A stretch of DNA of 64,000 nt from Cyclobacteriaceae bacterium (GTDB taxonomy: Bacteria > Bacteroidota > Bacteroidia > Cytophagales > Cyclobacteriaceae), in contig JABFRS010000001.1 in the NCBI GenBank assembly GCA_013141055.1, forward strand, positions 2,538,567-2,602,566. The letters are read 5' to 3'. Both the position numbers and the translations under genes were made by a program. Shown here one piece after another: positions 33,187-41,962 of the stretch (the stretch's first letter is position 1; the number at the start of each line of letters is the position of its first letter). Under the pieces are notes generated by a model. It did no database searches and was not told the DNA's origin. It saw only the letters and a program-made list of their open reading frames with translations.

Positions 33187-33201
33187 GACTGACGTTCAGT
33201 C
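33187..33201. promoter_or_regulatory. Palindrome between the second TCS and the GLPGLI gene
   Basis: GACTGA-CGT-TCAGTC is a perfect inverted repeat near the middle of the 216-bp divergent spacer (33089-33304). It may be a protein-binding site for either direction. A TTG...TAAATTTA pair (33241-33268) is a possible, suboptimal promoter for the GLPGLI gene. Confidence 0.4.
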
Positions 33202-33304
33202 TTTAACATTAATTAACCTTTATTATGATTGGATTAACCATTGTATCGCGCTGATCCCCGTAAATTTACCCCTGTAACCAATGATGACTTTAAATCAAAC
33301 TTTT

Positions 33305-34054
33305 ATGAAAAGAATGTTATTGATAGTGGGCTTCTTAGTTTCAATTGCTACCGTCCAGGTAGTTTTTGGACAAGTGGCCGAAGGTGTTATTACCTACGAA
33401 GTGAAAATTAATATGCACCGCAGAATTCCTGCTGAGCGTGCACAGATGAAACAAATGATTCCTGAGTTCAGAACAACCAAGCAACAACTGTTCTTTAAAG
33501 CAGATGAATCTATTTACAAGCCACTCATAGAAGATGAAGACGAGGCAACATCGGCTACCGTTTCTGGTGGTGGTATGAGAATGACCATGCGAAATCCAAA
33601 TACAGAGATCTACCTGAGCCAGGCGACTAACATTATGTTGACCAAACAGGAGTTTATGGGCAAGGAATATCTTGTCACCGATACCGTAAAAGTTTCACCG
33701 TGGAAATTTGGAACCGGAACCAAGACAATTGCAGGGTATGAGTGCAAGCAGGCATATTATACTGACGAAACACAGCCTTCCGGAAAGCAGGAAATCACTG
33801 CATGGTATACTGATAAGATACGTCCTTTCTTAGGGCCTGAAAGATTCAACACATTGCCAGGTGCAATTCTTGCGCTTGATATCAATAATGAGGAGAGAGT
33901 CTTTATTGCGAAATCAGTTGAGGTTAAAGAGTTGAAGAAAAATGATCTCAAAGCACCTACTTCAGGAACAAAAATTTCACGTGTAGAATTCCGTGCTATC
34001 ATGGAAGAGCAAATGAAAAAGATGGGTGGTAACAACACATTTATTATCCGATAG
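33305..34054 (+). CDS. GLPGLI family protein
   Basis: This 249-residue exported protein has a signal peptide (KRMLLIVGFLVSIATVQVVFGQ) and the GLPGLI domain. Visible blocks are EGVITYEVKINMHR, the IAGYECKQA strand, ITAWYTDKIRP and the name-giving loop, here TLPGAILALD in place of GLPGLILE. Members are typically found directly before TonB-receptor-like genes in Bacteroidota, as here (23 bp). Their role is unknown; a periplasmic partner or chaperone for the barrel is plausible. I chose the ATG at 33305 since it begins the signal peptide; the ATG pair at 33281/33284 is an alternative. Confidence 0.87.
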   Translation: MKRMLLIVGFLVSIATVQVVFGQVAEGVITYEVKINMHRRIPAERAQMKQMIPEFRTTKQQLFFKADESIYKPLIEDEDEATSATVSGGGMRMTMRNPNTEIYLSQATNIMLTKQEFMGKEYLVTDTVKVSPWKFGTGTKTIAGYECKQAYYTDETQPSGKQEITAWYTDKIRPFLGPERFNTLPGAILALDINNEERVFIAKSVEVKELKKNDLKAPTSGTKISRVEFRAIMEEQMKKMGGNNTFIIR

Positions 34055-34077
34055 TCTCTTAGAATAATTTCTCCCCG

Positions 34078-36885
34078 ATGAAAAAGATTTTACTGATTTT
34101 ATTTTTGGCAGGACTGTCTTCTTTTGCCATGGCGCAGAAGGTAAACATTACTGGTCAGGTTCTTGATACGCTTTCAAATCCAATTCCGTCAGCGACCGTC
34201 ATGTTGTTAAATGCAACTGACTCCTCACTGGTAAATTTTGGAGTAAGCGACGTGCGTGGTGTTTTTGAGTTGAAGAATGTTGCCAAGAATAATTATTTTC
34301 TTAAAATTACTTTCGTAGGACTGGCGCCATTCCTTAAACCAATCTCAACGTTGTCATCCACATCTGTCCTGGATGTAGGCCGAATAAAAATGGAGCCTTA
34401 CAGCAAAGAGCTTGAAGGTATTGTGATCATGGGCGAAAAAGCTCCTGTTACAGTAAAGAGAGATACAATTGAGTTTAACGCTGGCTCGTTTAAAACAAAA
34501 GCGAATGCAACGGTCGAAGATCTTCTGAAAAAACTTCCGGGAATGGAAGTCGCTACCGATGGAACGGTTAAAGCTCAGGGTGAGGATGTGCAGCGTGTCA
34601 TGGTGGATGGTCGCGAATTTTTTGGTCGTGATCCCAAACTTGCAACACGTAATCTTCCTGCAGATGCAATTGAAAAAGTTCAGGTATTTGATAAGAAATC
34701 AGATCAGTCAGCCTTTACTGGCATTGAAGATGGATCACGCGAAAAGACAATTAACCTGGAATTGAAAGAAGAAAAGAGAAACGGAGCTTTTGGTAAGATC
34801 ATGGCTGGCGCTGGAACGGATGATCGTTTTCGCGCAAGCGCAAGCATCAATCGTTTCGGAAAAGGTCAGCAGCTTTCATTCCTCGGAATGGGAAACAATG
34901 TGAACGAACAGGGTTTTTCGATTGATGACTTCATGAACTTCAGTGGTGGATCGCAAGCCCTGGCAGGCGGTGGCGGTGGATTCAATCTTCAGATCGGCGG
35001 TGGTGGTGGTGGAGGCGGTGGTGGTGCTCAACTTAATACCGGTCGTCAGAATGGAATCATGACAAACTATGCAGGTGGAGTAAACTTCAATCGCGATCTT
35101 GATAAGGACACAAAATTGACATCAAGCTATTTCTATAACAGACTGGATCAGAACATCACCAAGAATACTCACCGTATTAACTATTTGCCAAATGACAGCA
35201 GTTATTTCTATGATGAGAATTCCATTCAAAGGACAGCAAGCGATAGTCATCGTGGAACACTTAATATTGATCATAGCATTGATTCGGCAAATTCAATCAA
35301 GTCGACCAATACTGTTTCATACTCACAATCAGAGATGAATTCAAATACCCTTGGGCGAACTACATTGACTGACAATTCTCTTCAGAATGAAAGTCAACGC
35401 TATAATTATAATGAGCAAACCAGCTTTAACCTGAATTCATCGCTTCTCTATCGCCATAAGTTTGCGAAGAAGGGAAGATCATTTTCTAACACACTTGCTT
35501 TTGGATTAACGCAAACCAACAGCAATGGAAATCTTCAGTCGACAAATCAGTACTTCAATACAAATCCGGGTACGCAGGAAATTGTTCAGACTAATACTCA
35601 GTCCACACAAAATCAATCAATTGGAACGACATTATCTTATATCGAACCATTGGGCGGAAGAAAATACCTGGAGGCAACCTATGCAATCCGCACAAACCTC
35701 AATCAGGTGAATCGCGAAGTGTTTGATGAAAAGAATGGTCAGGCAACGTTGAACACGCAGTTGACCAACAAATATAACAGTACGTATCTCTATAGCAGAC
35801 CCGGATTGAACATCCGCGTAAATCGTCAGAAGTATAATTTTTCTGTAGGGGCAAGCTATCAGAATACTCACCTGCAAGGAGATTTGATTTCAAAAGGAGC
35901 AAAAATTGATCGTTCATTTGAAAACATTCTGCCAGTAGTTCACTTCAATTACGATTTCTCAACGGTGAAACACTTGCGCATTGATTATGAAACATCGATG
36001 CAGGAGCCAAGCATTCAACAACTTCAGCCTGTTATTGACAACACGGATCCGTTAAATATTTCTACCGGTAATCCGGAATTGCGTCCGGGTTATCAGCACC
36101 GTGTGGTTACTAACTTTACAACTTTTGATCCAGGGAAGTTCATTAATCTTTTTGCTCTCTTCACGGCAAGCTATACTACCAATCCGATCATCAGTTCTCA
36201 ATCAGTTAATGCTAACCTGGTTCGTGTTACAAAACCAATTAACGTAAGCGATAACCTGAACCTTACTGGTAACTTCAATTTTGGAATGCCTGTAAAGAAA
36301 TTACTTAGTCGCTTCAACATCGGACCAAATGCAAGCTATACCCGTGGTATCAATTCATTGAACGATCAATTGAGTTACACATGGCAGCAATCATTAGGTG
36401 GAAGAGCCGGATATAACTTTACGTATAAAGAATTTTTCACATTGGATCTGAGTGCTAACCTAAGCCATCAGGAAACCACATATGAATTCAATAAGGCAAA
36501 TAACCAAACGTATTTTAATAAAACATACACTGCTGAAACCAACGTTACCATCAAAAAGAACTATCAGTTCAACACAAGCTTTGACTACCTCGTGTATACG
36601 AGTCAGACAACGGATTACAATCAGACAATTCCATACTGGAACATGTCGATCTCAAGATTCATGTTGAAGAATAATGTTGGAGAGTTGAAATTCAGTGTGA
36701 ACAATATTCTGGATCAGAGCCTGAGTGTAGCACAATCCGCCACAACCAATTATCTGCAACAGCAAGTGACAAATAATCTGGGAAGATACTTCATGGTGAG
36801 CTTTACGTACGCCTTGAATAAACAGCTTAATCCGATGGGCGCAGGAAGACCAGGCGGCGGACAAAGAATGATATTCAGACCGTAG
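34078..36885 (+). CDS. TonB-dependent receptor-like outer-membrane beta-barrel protein
   Basis: This 935-residue outer-membrane protein has a signal peptide ending AMAQ and a carboxypeptidase-regulatory-like domain (about 24-110: ITGQVLDTLSNPIPSATVML). A plug-like region follows (115-240: VEDLLKKLPGMEVATDGTVKAQGEDVQRVMVDGREFFG). The rest is a barrel of the OMP_b-brl_3 type. The plug lacks the usual GVIxITTK end, as in this subfamily. Two glycine runs interrupt the early barrel (residues 297-301 and 307-316). The final strand ends in Phe-Arg-Pro, not the classic aromatic end. It is co-transcribed with the GLPGLI gene. Confidence 0.9.
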   Translation: MKKILLILFLAGLSSFAMAQKVNITGQVLDTLSNPIPSATVMLLNATDSSLVNFGVSDVRGVFELKNVAKNNYFLKITFVGLAPFLKPISTLSSTSVLDVGRIKMEPYSKELEGIVIMGEKAPVTVKRDTIEFNAGSFKTKANATVEDLLKKLPGMEVATDGTVKAQGEDVQRVMVDGREFFGRDPKLATRNLPADAIEKVQVFDKKSDQSAFTGIEDGSREKTINLELKEEKRNGAFGKIMAGAGTDDRFRASASINRFGKGQQLSFLGMGNNVNEQGFSIDDFMNFSGGSQALAGGGGGFNLQIGGGGGGGGGGAQLNTGRQNGIMTNYAGGVNFNRDLDKDTKLTSSYFYNRLDQNITKNTHRINYLPNDSSYFYDENSIQRTASDSHRGTLNIDHSIDSANSIKSTNTVSYSQSEMNSNTLGRTTLTDNSLQNESQRYNYNEQTSFNLNSSLLYRHKFAKKGRSFSNTLAFGLTQTNSNGNLQSTNQYFNTNPGTQEIVQTNTQSTQNQSIGTTLSYIEPLGGRKYLEATYAIRTNLNQVNREVFDEKNGQATLNTQLTNKYNSTYLYSRPGLNIRVNRQKYNFSVGASYQNTHLQGDLISKGAKIDRSFENILPVVHFNYDFSTVKHLRIDYETSMQEPSIQQLQPVIDNTDPLNISTGNPELRPGYQHRVVTNFTTFDPGKFINLFALFTASYTTNPIISSQSVNANLVRVTKPINVSDNLNLTGNFNFGMPVKKLLSRFNIGPNASYTRGINSLNDQLSYTWQQSLGGRAGYNFTYKEFFTLDLSANLSHQETTYEFNKANNQTYFNKTYTAETNVTIKKNYQFNTSFDYLVYTSQTTDYNQTIPYWNMSISRFMLKNNVGELKFSVNNILDQSLSVAQSATTNYLQQQVTNNLGRYFMVSFTYALNKQLNPMGAGRPGGGQRMIFRP
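34966..35025 (+). repeat. GGN-rich low-complexity tract coding for polyglycine
   Basis: Five Gly codons (34966-34980), five other codons and ten Gly codons (34996-35025) lie in the barrel protein gene. They are mostly GGT with some GGC and GGA. The mixed codons make slippage less likely than in a pure repeat. The product is probably a flexible extracellular or periplasmic loop. Confidence 0.7.
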
Positions 36886-36908
36886 TTAGTAGTAATAATG
36901 TTTAGGTT

Positions 36909-36945
36909 AACCCGAAGCAACCAGTAATTGCTTCGGGTTTTTTTG
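36909..36945 (+). terminator. Strong intrinsic terminator of the GLPGLI/barrel operon
   Basis: AACCCGAAGCAA and TTGCTTCGGGTT form a 12-bp perfect stem around a 7-nt loop, followed by TTTTTTG, 24 nt after the stop codon. Confidence 0.92.
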
Positions 36946-36982
36946 TTCTACAGGCAATGCCTGATTTATTTTATCTTTGAGA

Positions 36983-37897
36983 ATGCGCTATTTATTCTTA
37001 TTCTTTATCCTGTTGACTATGCAATCAGCTATTGGTCAGGTGTACATTCCAAAATTTGATGTTCAGGGTCATCGTGGTTCACGGGGTTTGAAACCAGAAA
37101 ATTCAATTCCTGCTTTTATAACGGCATTGGATTCAGGTGTTACTACTATTGAAATGGATGTCGCGATTACAAAGGATAAGCAAATCGTAGTTTCTCACGA
37201 ACCATGGATGTCTGCCGCAATCTGCCAATGTGCTGGAAAAGAAATCACTTCAAAGAACGAGATGAAGTTCAACATTTTTCAAATGACTTATGATGAAGTG
37301 AAGCAATGGGACTGTGGGTCGAAAGGCAATGCGAGATTTCCTGAACAGGAGAAGATGATTACCGGCAAGCCCTTATTAAGAGATGTTATCCTTGCAGTGG
37401 AAAATCATGTTAAGAATTATACAAAGTATGAAGTGGATTACAATATTGAAATAAAAAGTCTTCCTGATGGAGATGAAAAATTTCATCCAAAGCCTGAGGA
37501 ATTTTCAGAAATGGTTTACGCTCTTCTTGATCAGTATCTTCCAATGGAGAGAGTCGTCATACAGTCATTTGACTTTCGTGTGTTAAAATACTGGCACAAA
37601 AAGTATCCGGAAATCAGGTTGGCAGCTTTGGTGGAGAATTTGAAGAGCATTGATGAGAATATCCAAAGCCTTGGGTTCACACCTTCAATCTATAGCCCCG
37701 ATTATAAATTACTGACAAAGGATGAAGTAAAGCATTGTCACGAAATGAAGATGCGTGTCATTCCATGGACTGTGAATGATCCAGCGGAAATGATCTCTCT
37801 GAAAGGAATGAATGTTGATGGCTTTATCACTGACTATCCTGATCGTGCACGAAAGATCAAGATGACTCTTGGCCTTAAGCCCAAACCTGTCAAATAG
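36983..37897 (+). CDS. Glycerophosphodiester phosphodiesterase family protein
   Basis: This 304-residue exported TIM-barrel enzyme cleaves glycerophosphodiesters to glycerol-3-phosphate and an alcohol. It has a signal peptide (MRYLFLFFILLTMQSAIGQ). The active site is in QGHRGSRGLKPENSIPAF, EMDVAITKDKQIVVSHEP, YNIEIKS and the C-terminal IPWTVND with GMNVDGFITDYPD. The ATG at 36983 is taken over a TTG at 36977 because a TATCTTTG -7 box (36972-36979) overlaps the latter. The box is only 3 nt before the ATG. No good -33 box is seen at the right distance, but a palindrome CAGGCA-A-TGCCTG (36951-36963) is there. Confidence 0.9.
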   Translation: MRYLFLFFILLTMQSAIGQVYIPKFDVQGHRGSRGLKPENSIPAFITALDSGVTTIEMDVAITKDKQIVVSHEPWMSAAICQCAGKEITSKNEMKFNIFQMTYDEVKQWDCGSKGNARFPEQEKMITGKPLLRDVILAVENHVKNYTKYEVDYNIEIKSLPDGDEKFHPKPEEFSEMVYALLDQYLPMERVVIQSFDFRVLKYWHKKYPEIRLAALVENLKSIDENIQSLGFTPSIYSPDYKLLTKDEVKHCHEMKMRVIPWTVNDPAEMISLKGMNVDGFITDYPDRARKIKMTLGLKPKPVK

Positions 37898-37976
37898 GAT
37901 AAATTACTTCTGCCAGGTTTCTTCTTTACCCTTATGGTTTTAAGCTTATTTTTGCGCCTTATAAACCCCGTTAATA

Positions 37977-38969
37977 ATGAAATATGATGTTTATGGCATC
38001 GGCAACGCCATTGTGGATATCGTGACTGAAGTAGAGCATGATTTCTTTACCAAAAATTCTGTCGAAAAAGGTGTTATGACACTTGTTGATGAAAAGCGTC
38101 AGCAGGAACTTATGAAAGTCATCGACATGAAAAAGAGTAAACTATCAGGCGGTGGATCAGCTGGTAATACGGTAGTAGCTGTGAATCAGTTTGGAGGCAA
38201 AAGCTTTTACTCCTGCCTAGTCGCTCAGGATGAAATTGGAAAAATTTTCCTGGATGATTTAAAGCTAAATGGAGTTGATACTAATCTTAAGCATAGCGAT
38301 TGTGCTCAGGGTCACTCGGGTCGTTGCCTTGTAATGACTTCTCCGGATGCACAACGCACCATGAATACATTTTTGGGAGTAAGCTCGAATTTTTCAGTTA
38401 AACAACTTGATGAATCGGCGATCAAAAGCTCTTCATACGTTTATCTTGAGGGATATCTGGTGACAAGTCCCAGTGCGCTGGATGCTATGAAACACACCAA
38501 GAAAGTGGCTGAGCAAAATAAAGTTGAAGTAGCACTCACATTTTCGGATGCCAGCATGGTGAAATACTTTTCAACTCAAATGAATGAGATTGTTGGAGCA
38601 AGCGTAGATCTTTTATTCTGTAATGAAGAAGAGGCGATGATCTTTACTGGAACCAATTCTACCAACGAAGCTCGTGAAAAACTTAAGCAGGTAGCAAAAA
38701 GATTTGTTATTACGTTGGGCGCTAATGGTGCAATGATCTATGATGGAGATACTTTTATTCAAATTGAACCATATAAAGTAAAAGCCATTGACACAAATGG
38801 TGCAGGAGACATGTTCGCTGGAGCATTTATGTATGGCATTACTCACAAACATAGTTACGCAGAGGCAGGAAAGCTTGCCTCTCTGGCGTCTTCAAGGATC
38901 GTCAGCCAATGGGGTCCTCGTCTGGAACTTCAGCAAGCCAAAAAAGTGTTAGCGGATCTAACGGCTTAA
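37977..38969 (+). CDS. PfkB-family sugar/nucleoside kinase (adenosine kinase type)
   Basis: This 330-residue ribokinase-fold kinase starts KYDVYGIGNAIVDIV and has LSGGGSAGNTVVAV (substrate GG). The ATP/anion-hole motif DTNGAGDMFAGAFMYG carries catalytic base D278. Bacteroidota members like this are usually annotated as adenosine kinase, but PfkB substrates are hard to assign. A possible -7 box TATTTTTG lies at 37947-37954. It begins a tight run with the M16 peptidase (9 bp), ispF (2 bp) and mnmD (8 bp). Confidence 0.88.
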   Translation: MKYDVYGIGNAIVDIVTEVEHDFFTKNSVEKGVMTLVDEKRQQELMKVIDMKKSKLSGGGSAGNTVVAVNQFGGKSFYSCLVAQDEIGKIFLDDLKLNGVDTNLKHSDCAQGHSGRCLVMTSPDAQRTMNTFLGVSSNFSVKQLDESAIKSSSYVYLEGYLVTSPSALDAMKHTKKVAEQNKVEVALTFSDASMVKYFSTQMNEIVGASVDLLFCNEEEAMIFTGTNSTNEAREKLKQVAKRFVITLGANGAMIYDGDTFIQIEPYKVKAIDTNGAGDMFAGAFMYGITHKHSYAEAGKLASLASSRIVSQWGPRLELQQAKKVLADLTA

Positions 38970-38978
38970 TTACTCGGT

Positions 38979-40226
38979 ATGATCTCTTTTTCTTCTTTCA
39001 CACTTGATAACGGTCTGCGCGTATTGGTGCATGAAGATCATCAGGTGGATATTGCTGTGATGAATATTCTTTATGACGTGGGTTCACGTGATGAAAATCC
39101 TGATAAAACCGGGTTCGCTCATTTATTCGAGCACCTGATGTTTGGCGGCTCAAAGAACATTCCAAACTATGATGCACCACTGCAATTGGTAGGAGGAGAG
39201 AACAATGCATTTACCAGCACCGACATCACTAATTATTATCTGACAGTGCCTGCTGCAAATCTGGAAACGGGCTTTTGGTTGGAGAGTGATCGCATGCTTA
39301 GCTTATCGTTTGATCCTGTCGTGCTCGAAGCTCAGCGCGGTGTAGTTATTGAAGAATTCAAGCAGCGATACTTAACACAACCATATGGAGATGTGTGGCT
39401 CAAGCTTCGTCCCTTGGCGTATAAAGTTCATCCATATCAATGGGCCACTATTGGGAAAGAAATTTCTCACATAGAGAAAGCTACAATGGAAGACGTAAGA
39501 GAGTTTTTCTATCAGCATTATCTACCTTCAAATGCGATTCTTGTGGTGGCAGGAAAGGTCACAGTTGATCAGGTGAAAACATTGTCTGAAAAATGGTTTG
39601 GACCGATACCCTCCCCTGAAAGATCAGGAAGAAAGCTTGCAGCCGAACCTGTTCAGAAAGAAAAGAGATCAGCAATTATTGAAGCAAATGTTCCGGCAGA
39701 TGCGTTGTATAAAACCTATCACATGCCCGGTCGGTTTCATCCTGACTATTATGCCATTGATCTTTTAGGAGATATTCTTGGACATGGTCAATCCAGTAGA
39801 ATGTTTCAAAAGCTTGTTAAAGAAAAGGAGATATTCAATTCGATTTCAATAAATGGAATGGGATCTATTGATCCGGGATTATTGGTAGTGAGTGGGAGAA
39901 TGAACAAGGGTATTAGTCTTGAAAAAGGAGAAGCAGAAGTGGACGCTCTTATTCAGGAAGTTTTGATGCACGGTGTTACTCCGGAAGAATTGATGAAAGT
40001 GAAGAATCAGGCTGAATCAATTCTTGCCTTTGATGAAATAGAAGTAATGAATCGTGCTATGAATCTCGCCTTCGCTGCGCTTTCTGGTGATCCAAACCTG
40101 GTTAATAAGGAAGCGGAGAATATTCAGTCCGTAACATTGGAGGATATTAAAAGAGTCGCAAAAGAAATTTTCAAGGAAGAGAATGCAAGTGTGATGTATT
40201 ATAAATCAACCATGTCAAAAAACTGA
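38979..40226 (+). CDS. M16 family zinc metallopeptidase
   Basis: This 415-residue pitrilysin-type peptidase has the inverted zinc motif HLFEH (H48, E51, H52) in FAHLFEHLMFGG. A distal Glu is in GVVIEEFKQRY, and the C-terminal half-domain is without a zinc site. No signal peptide is visible, so it is cytosolic, in contrast to many Bacteroidota M16 proteins that are exported. It may degrade small peptides or act with a second M16 subunit. It sits between the PfkB kinase and ispF in a compact operon. Confidence 0.92.
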   Translation: MISFSSFTLDNGLRVLVHEDHQVDIAVMNILYDVGSRDENPDKTGFAHLFEHLMFGGSKNIPNYDAPLQLVGGENNAFTSTDITNYYLTVPAANLETGFWLESDRMLSLSFDPVVLEAQRGVVIEEFKQRYLTQPYGDVWLKLRPLAYKVHPYQWATIGKEISHIEKATMEDVREFFYQHYLPSNAILVVAGKVTVDQVKTLSEKWFGPIPSPERSGRKLAAEPVQKEKRSAIIEANVPADALYKTYHMPGRFHPDYYAIDLLGDILGHGQSSRMFQKLVKEKEIFNSISINGMGSIDPGLLVVSGRMNKGISLEKGEAEVDALIQEVLMHGVTPEELMKVKNQAESILAFDEIEVMNRAMNLAFAALSGDPNLVNKEAENIQSVTLEDIKRVAKEIFKEENASVMYYKSTMSKN

Positions 40227-40228
40227 AA

Positions 40229-40708
40229 ATGAAAATAAGGGTAGGCCTTGGATTTGATGTTCATCCTTTGAAAGAGGGCCATGATTTTTGGTTAGGTGGA
40301 ATAAAAATACCTGCTAGTAAAGGTGCAGTGGGTCATTCTGATGCAGATGTCCTGATTCATGCAATCTGTGATGCATTACTTGGAGCTGCAAATCTTGGAG
40401 ACATCGGAACTCATTTCTCTGACCTTGATCAGAAATGGAAAAACATGGACAGCAAATTTTTTCTGAAAGAGGTAACCCGAATGCTTCATGAGAAAGGCTG
40501 GAAGATCGAGAACGTTGATTGCACCCTTACTCTTGAAGAACCTAAAATTAAGCCGCATATACCTGACATGAGAAAGGTACTTGCTTCTTTAATGAGCGTC
40601 ACTGAAGAAGAGGTTTCTATTAAAGCTACCACTAACGAAAAGCTGGGTTATGTTGGAAGACAGGAAGGTGTTAATGCGTCTGCAGTTGCACTGATATCAA
40701 AAATCTGA
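40229..40708 (+). CDS. ispF: 2-C-methyl-D-erythritol 2,4-cyclodiphosphate synthase
   Basis: This MEP isoprenoid pathway enzyme forms the cyclic diphosphate with release of CMP. It has 159 residues, normal length. The zinc site D10/H12 (GLGFDVHPL) and H44 (DVLIHAICDALLGAANLGDIGTHF) is complete. The remainder, KIKPHI-DMRKVLA and VSIKATTNEKLGYVGRQEGV, matches the family and holds the CMP pocket. It lies 2 bp after the M16 gene and 8 bp before mnmD, so it is in their operon. The other MEP genes are elsewhere. Confidence 0.97.
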   Translation: MKIRVGLGFDVHPLKEGHDFWLGGIKIPASKGAVGHSDADVLIHAICDALLGAANLGDIGTHFSDLDQKWKNMDSKFFLKEVTRMLHEKGWKIENVDCTLTLEEPKIKPHIPDMRKVLASLMSVTEEEVSIKATTNEKLGYVGRQEGVNASAVALISKI

Positions 40709-40716
40709 CCTGTCTC

Positions 40717-41385
40717 ATGAGTGGAATTAATATCATCGTCACAGAAGATGGTTCTCATTCCCTTTTTAATTCCGACCTGAACGAAACATATCATTCTATT
40801 CATGGAGCCATTCAGGAGTCAAAACATGTGTTCATTCGTGCCGGACTTGAACATTGGCTTGACAAGAATAAAACCGCAAATCTTAGAATTCTTGAAATTG
40901 GGTTCGGTACTGGATTAAATGCGTTACTAACAATCCTTTATTCAAAAGCTCAAGCGATACATTACAATTCATGGGAGGCCTATCCACTGGATTCATCGCT
41001 AACGAATCAACTAAACTATGGTCAGGAGCTTGGATCTCCTGAATTATTTTCACTGATCCATTCAGCATTCTGGGAAAAGTCTGTTGCTATTTCTTCTCAA
41101 TTCATTCTTGGAAAACATAAGGGTGATATTCTTACCGAAGAGATTAATCCGTCTGAAAAGTTTGATATCATTTATTATGATGCGTTTGGTCCTTCAAAGC
41201 AGCCTGATATGTGGACACTCCCCGTTTTGACGAAGATTATTAATGTGCTTGATAAAAAAGGGATTTTTGTGACCTATTGTGCAAAAGGTCAAGTGAAACG
41301 TGATCTGAAATCTTTAGGGTTGGAAGTCGAAACATTGCCTGGCCCACCCGGGAAATTGCAAATGATACGGGCAACCAGGAATTGA
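40717..41385 (+). CDS. mnmD: MnmD-type tRNA (mnm5s2U34) methyltransferase
   Basis: It makes the last methylation of 5-methylaminomethyl-2-thiouridine in wobble U34 of certain tRNAs. The 222-residue protein is a methyltransferase domain alone (MnmD), without the FAD-dependent MnmC oxidase half. It has LRILEIGFGTGLNALLT (SAM loop), FDIIYYDAFGPSKQPDMW and GIFVTYCAKGQVKRDLKSLG. Members in many Bacteroidota are stand-alone like this. It is the last gene of the run, convergent with the cyclo-ligase gene 7 bp away. Confidence 0.92.
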   Translation: MSGINIIVTEDGSHSLFNSDLNETYHSIHGAIQESKHVFIRAGLEHWLDKNKTANLRILEIGFGTGLNALLTILYSKAQAIHYNSWEAYPLDSSLTNQLNYGQELGSPELFSLIHSAFWEKSVAISSQFILGKHKGDILTEEINPSEKFDIIYYDAFGPSKQPDMWTLPVLTKIINVLDKKGIFVTYCAKGQVKRDLKSLGLEVETLPGPPGKLQMIRATRN

Positions 41386-41392
41386 TCAATTA

Positions 41393-41962
41393 TCAAAAAA
41401 CTATAAATCCGGATGGAGTGATGCAGGCATTCATCCTTATGTCGAATTCGTTTACATCATCGATACGGTCTACTGCCTCAAAAAAGGATAGGCCGATTTT
41501 CTGACAATTTTTTCCACAATCTTTAAGGAAACGATCATAATAGCCTTTCCCATATCCTACGCGGTGACCCAGCTTATCGAAAGTTAGTAGGGGGATCAAC
41601 ACCAAATCGATTTTATCTGCAGGTGTAGGAACTCCCTGAGCAGGCTCTGAAATGCCCCATGCATTTGGTTTCAGTTGATGCAATCCTTCAAAGTAAATAT
41701 TTTCAAGAGTTTCATCAGCAGCGGTTCTGGGAACAGAAATTCTGATCTGAGGAAACTCCCTTTTAATTCTATCCAGTATCTGCCAGGTGTCCGGCTCATG
41801 ATTTTTTTCTATCGGAAGATAAGTATGGAGAACCTTTATAAAGGAAAGATCAATGTTTGAGAAGAAGTGATTATAAATTTGAAGATTGTATTGAGAGCAT
41901 AGAGCAGTGGATAGGTTTTTTCTCCTGGCAGTGTACTCTATCCGAAGCTCCCTTTTATTCAT
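41393..41962 (-). CDS. 5-formyltetrahydrofolate cyclo-ligase
   Basis: It converts 5-formyl-THF to 5,10-methenyl-THF with ATP, returning stored folate to one-carbon metabolism. The 189-residue protein has the N-terminal KRELRIEYTARRKNLS (a phosphate-binding Lys/Arg). It also has the family motif DLVLIPLLTFDKLGHRVGYGKGYYDRFL. Its first 8 bases overlap the end of bshC, so the two genes are coupled. Confidence 0.94.
   Translation of the reverse strand: MNKRELRIEYTARRKNLSTALCSQYNLQIYNHFFSNIDLSFIKVLHTYLPIEKNHEPDTWQILDRIKREFPQIRISVPRTAADETLENIYFEGLHQLKPNAWGISEPAQGVPTPADKIDLVLIPLLTFDKLGHRVGYGKGYYDRFLKDCGKNCQKIGLSFFEAVDRIDDVNEFDIRMNACITPSGFIVF

Noticed and set aside
36951-36963. Palindrome CAGGCA-A-TGCCTG before the phosphodiesterase gene
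   Set aside because: It is short and there is no regulator nearby or a second copy in the window, so I note it in the gene entry only.
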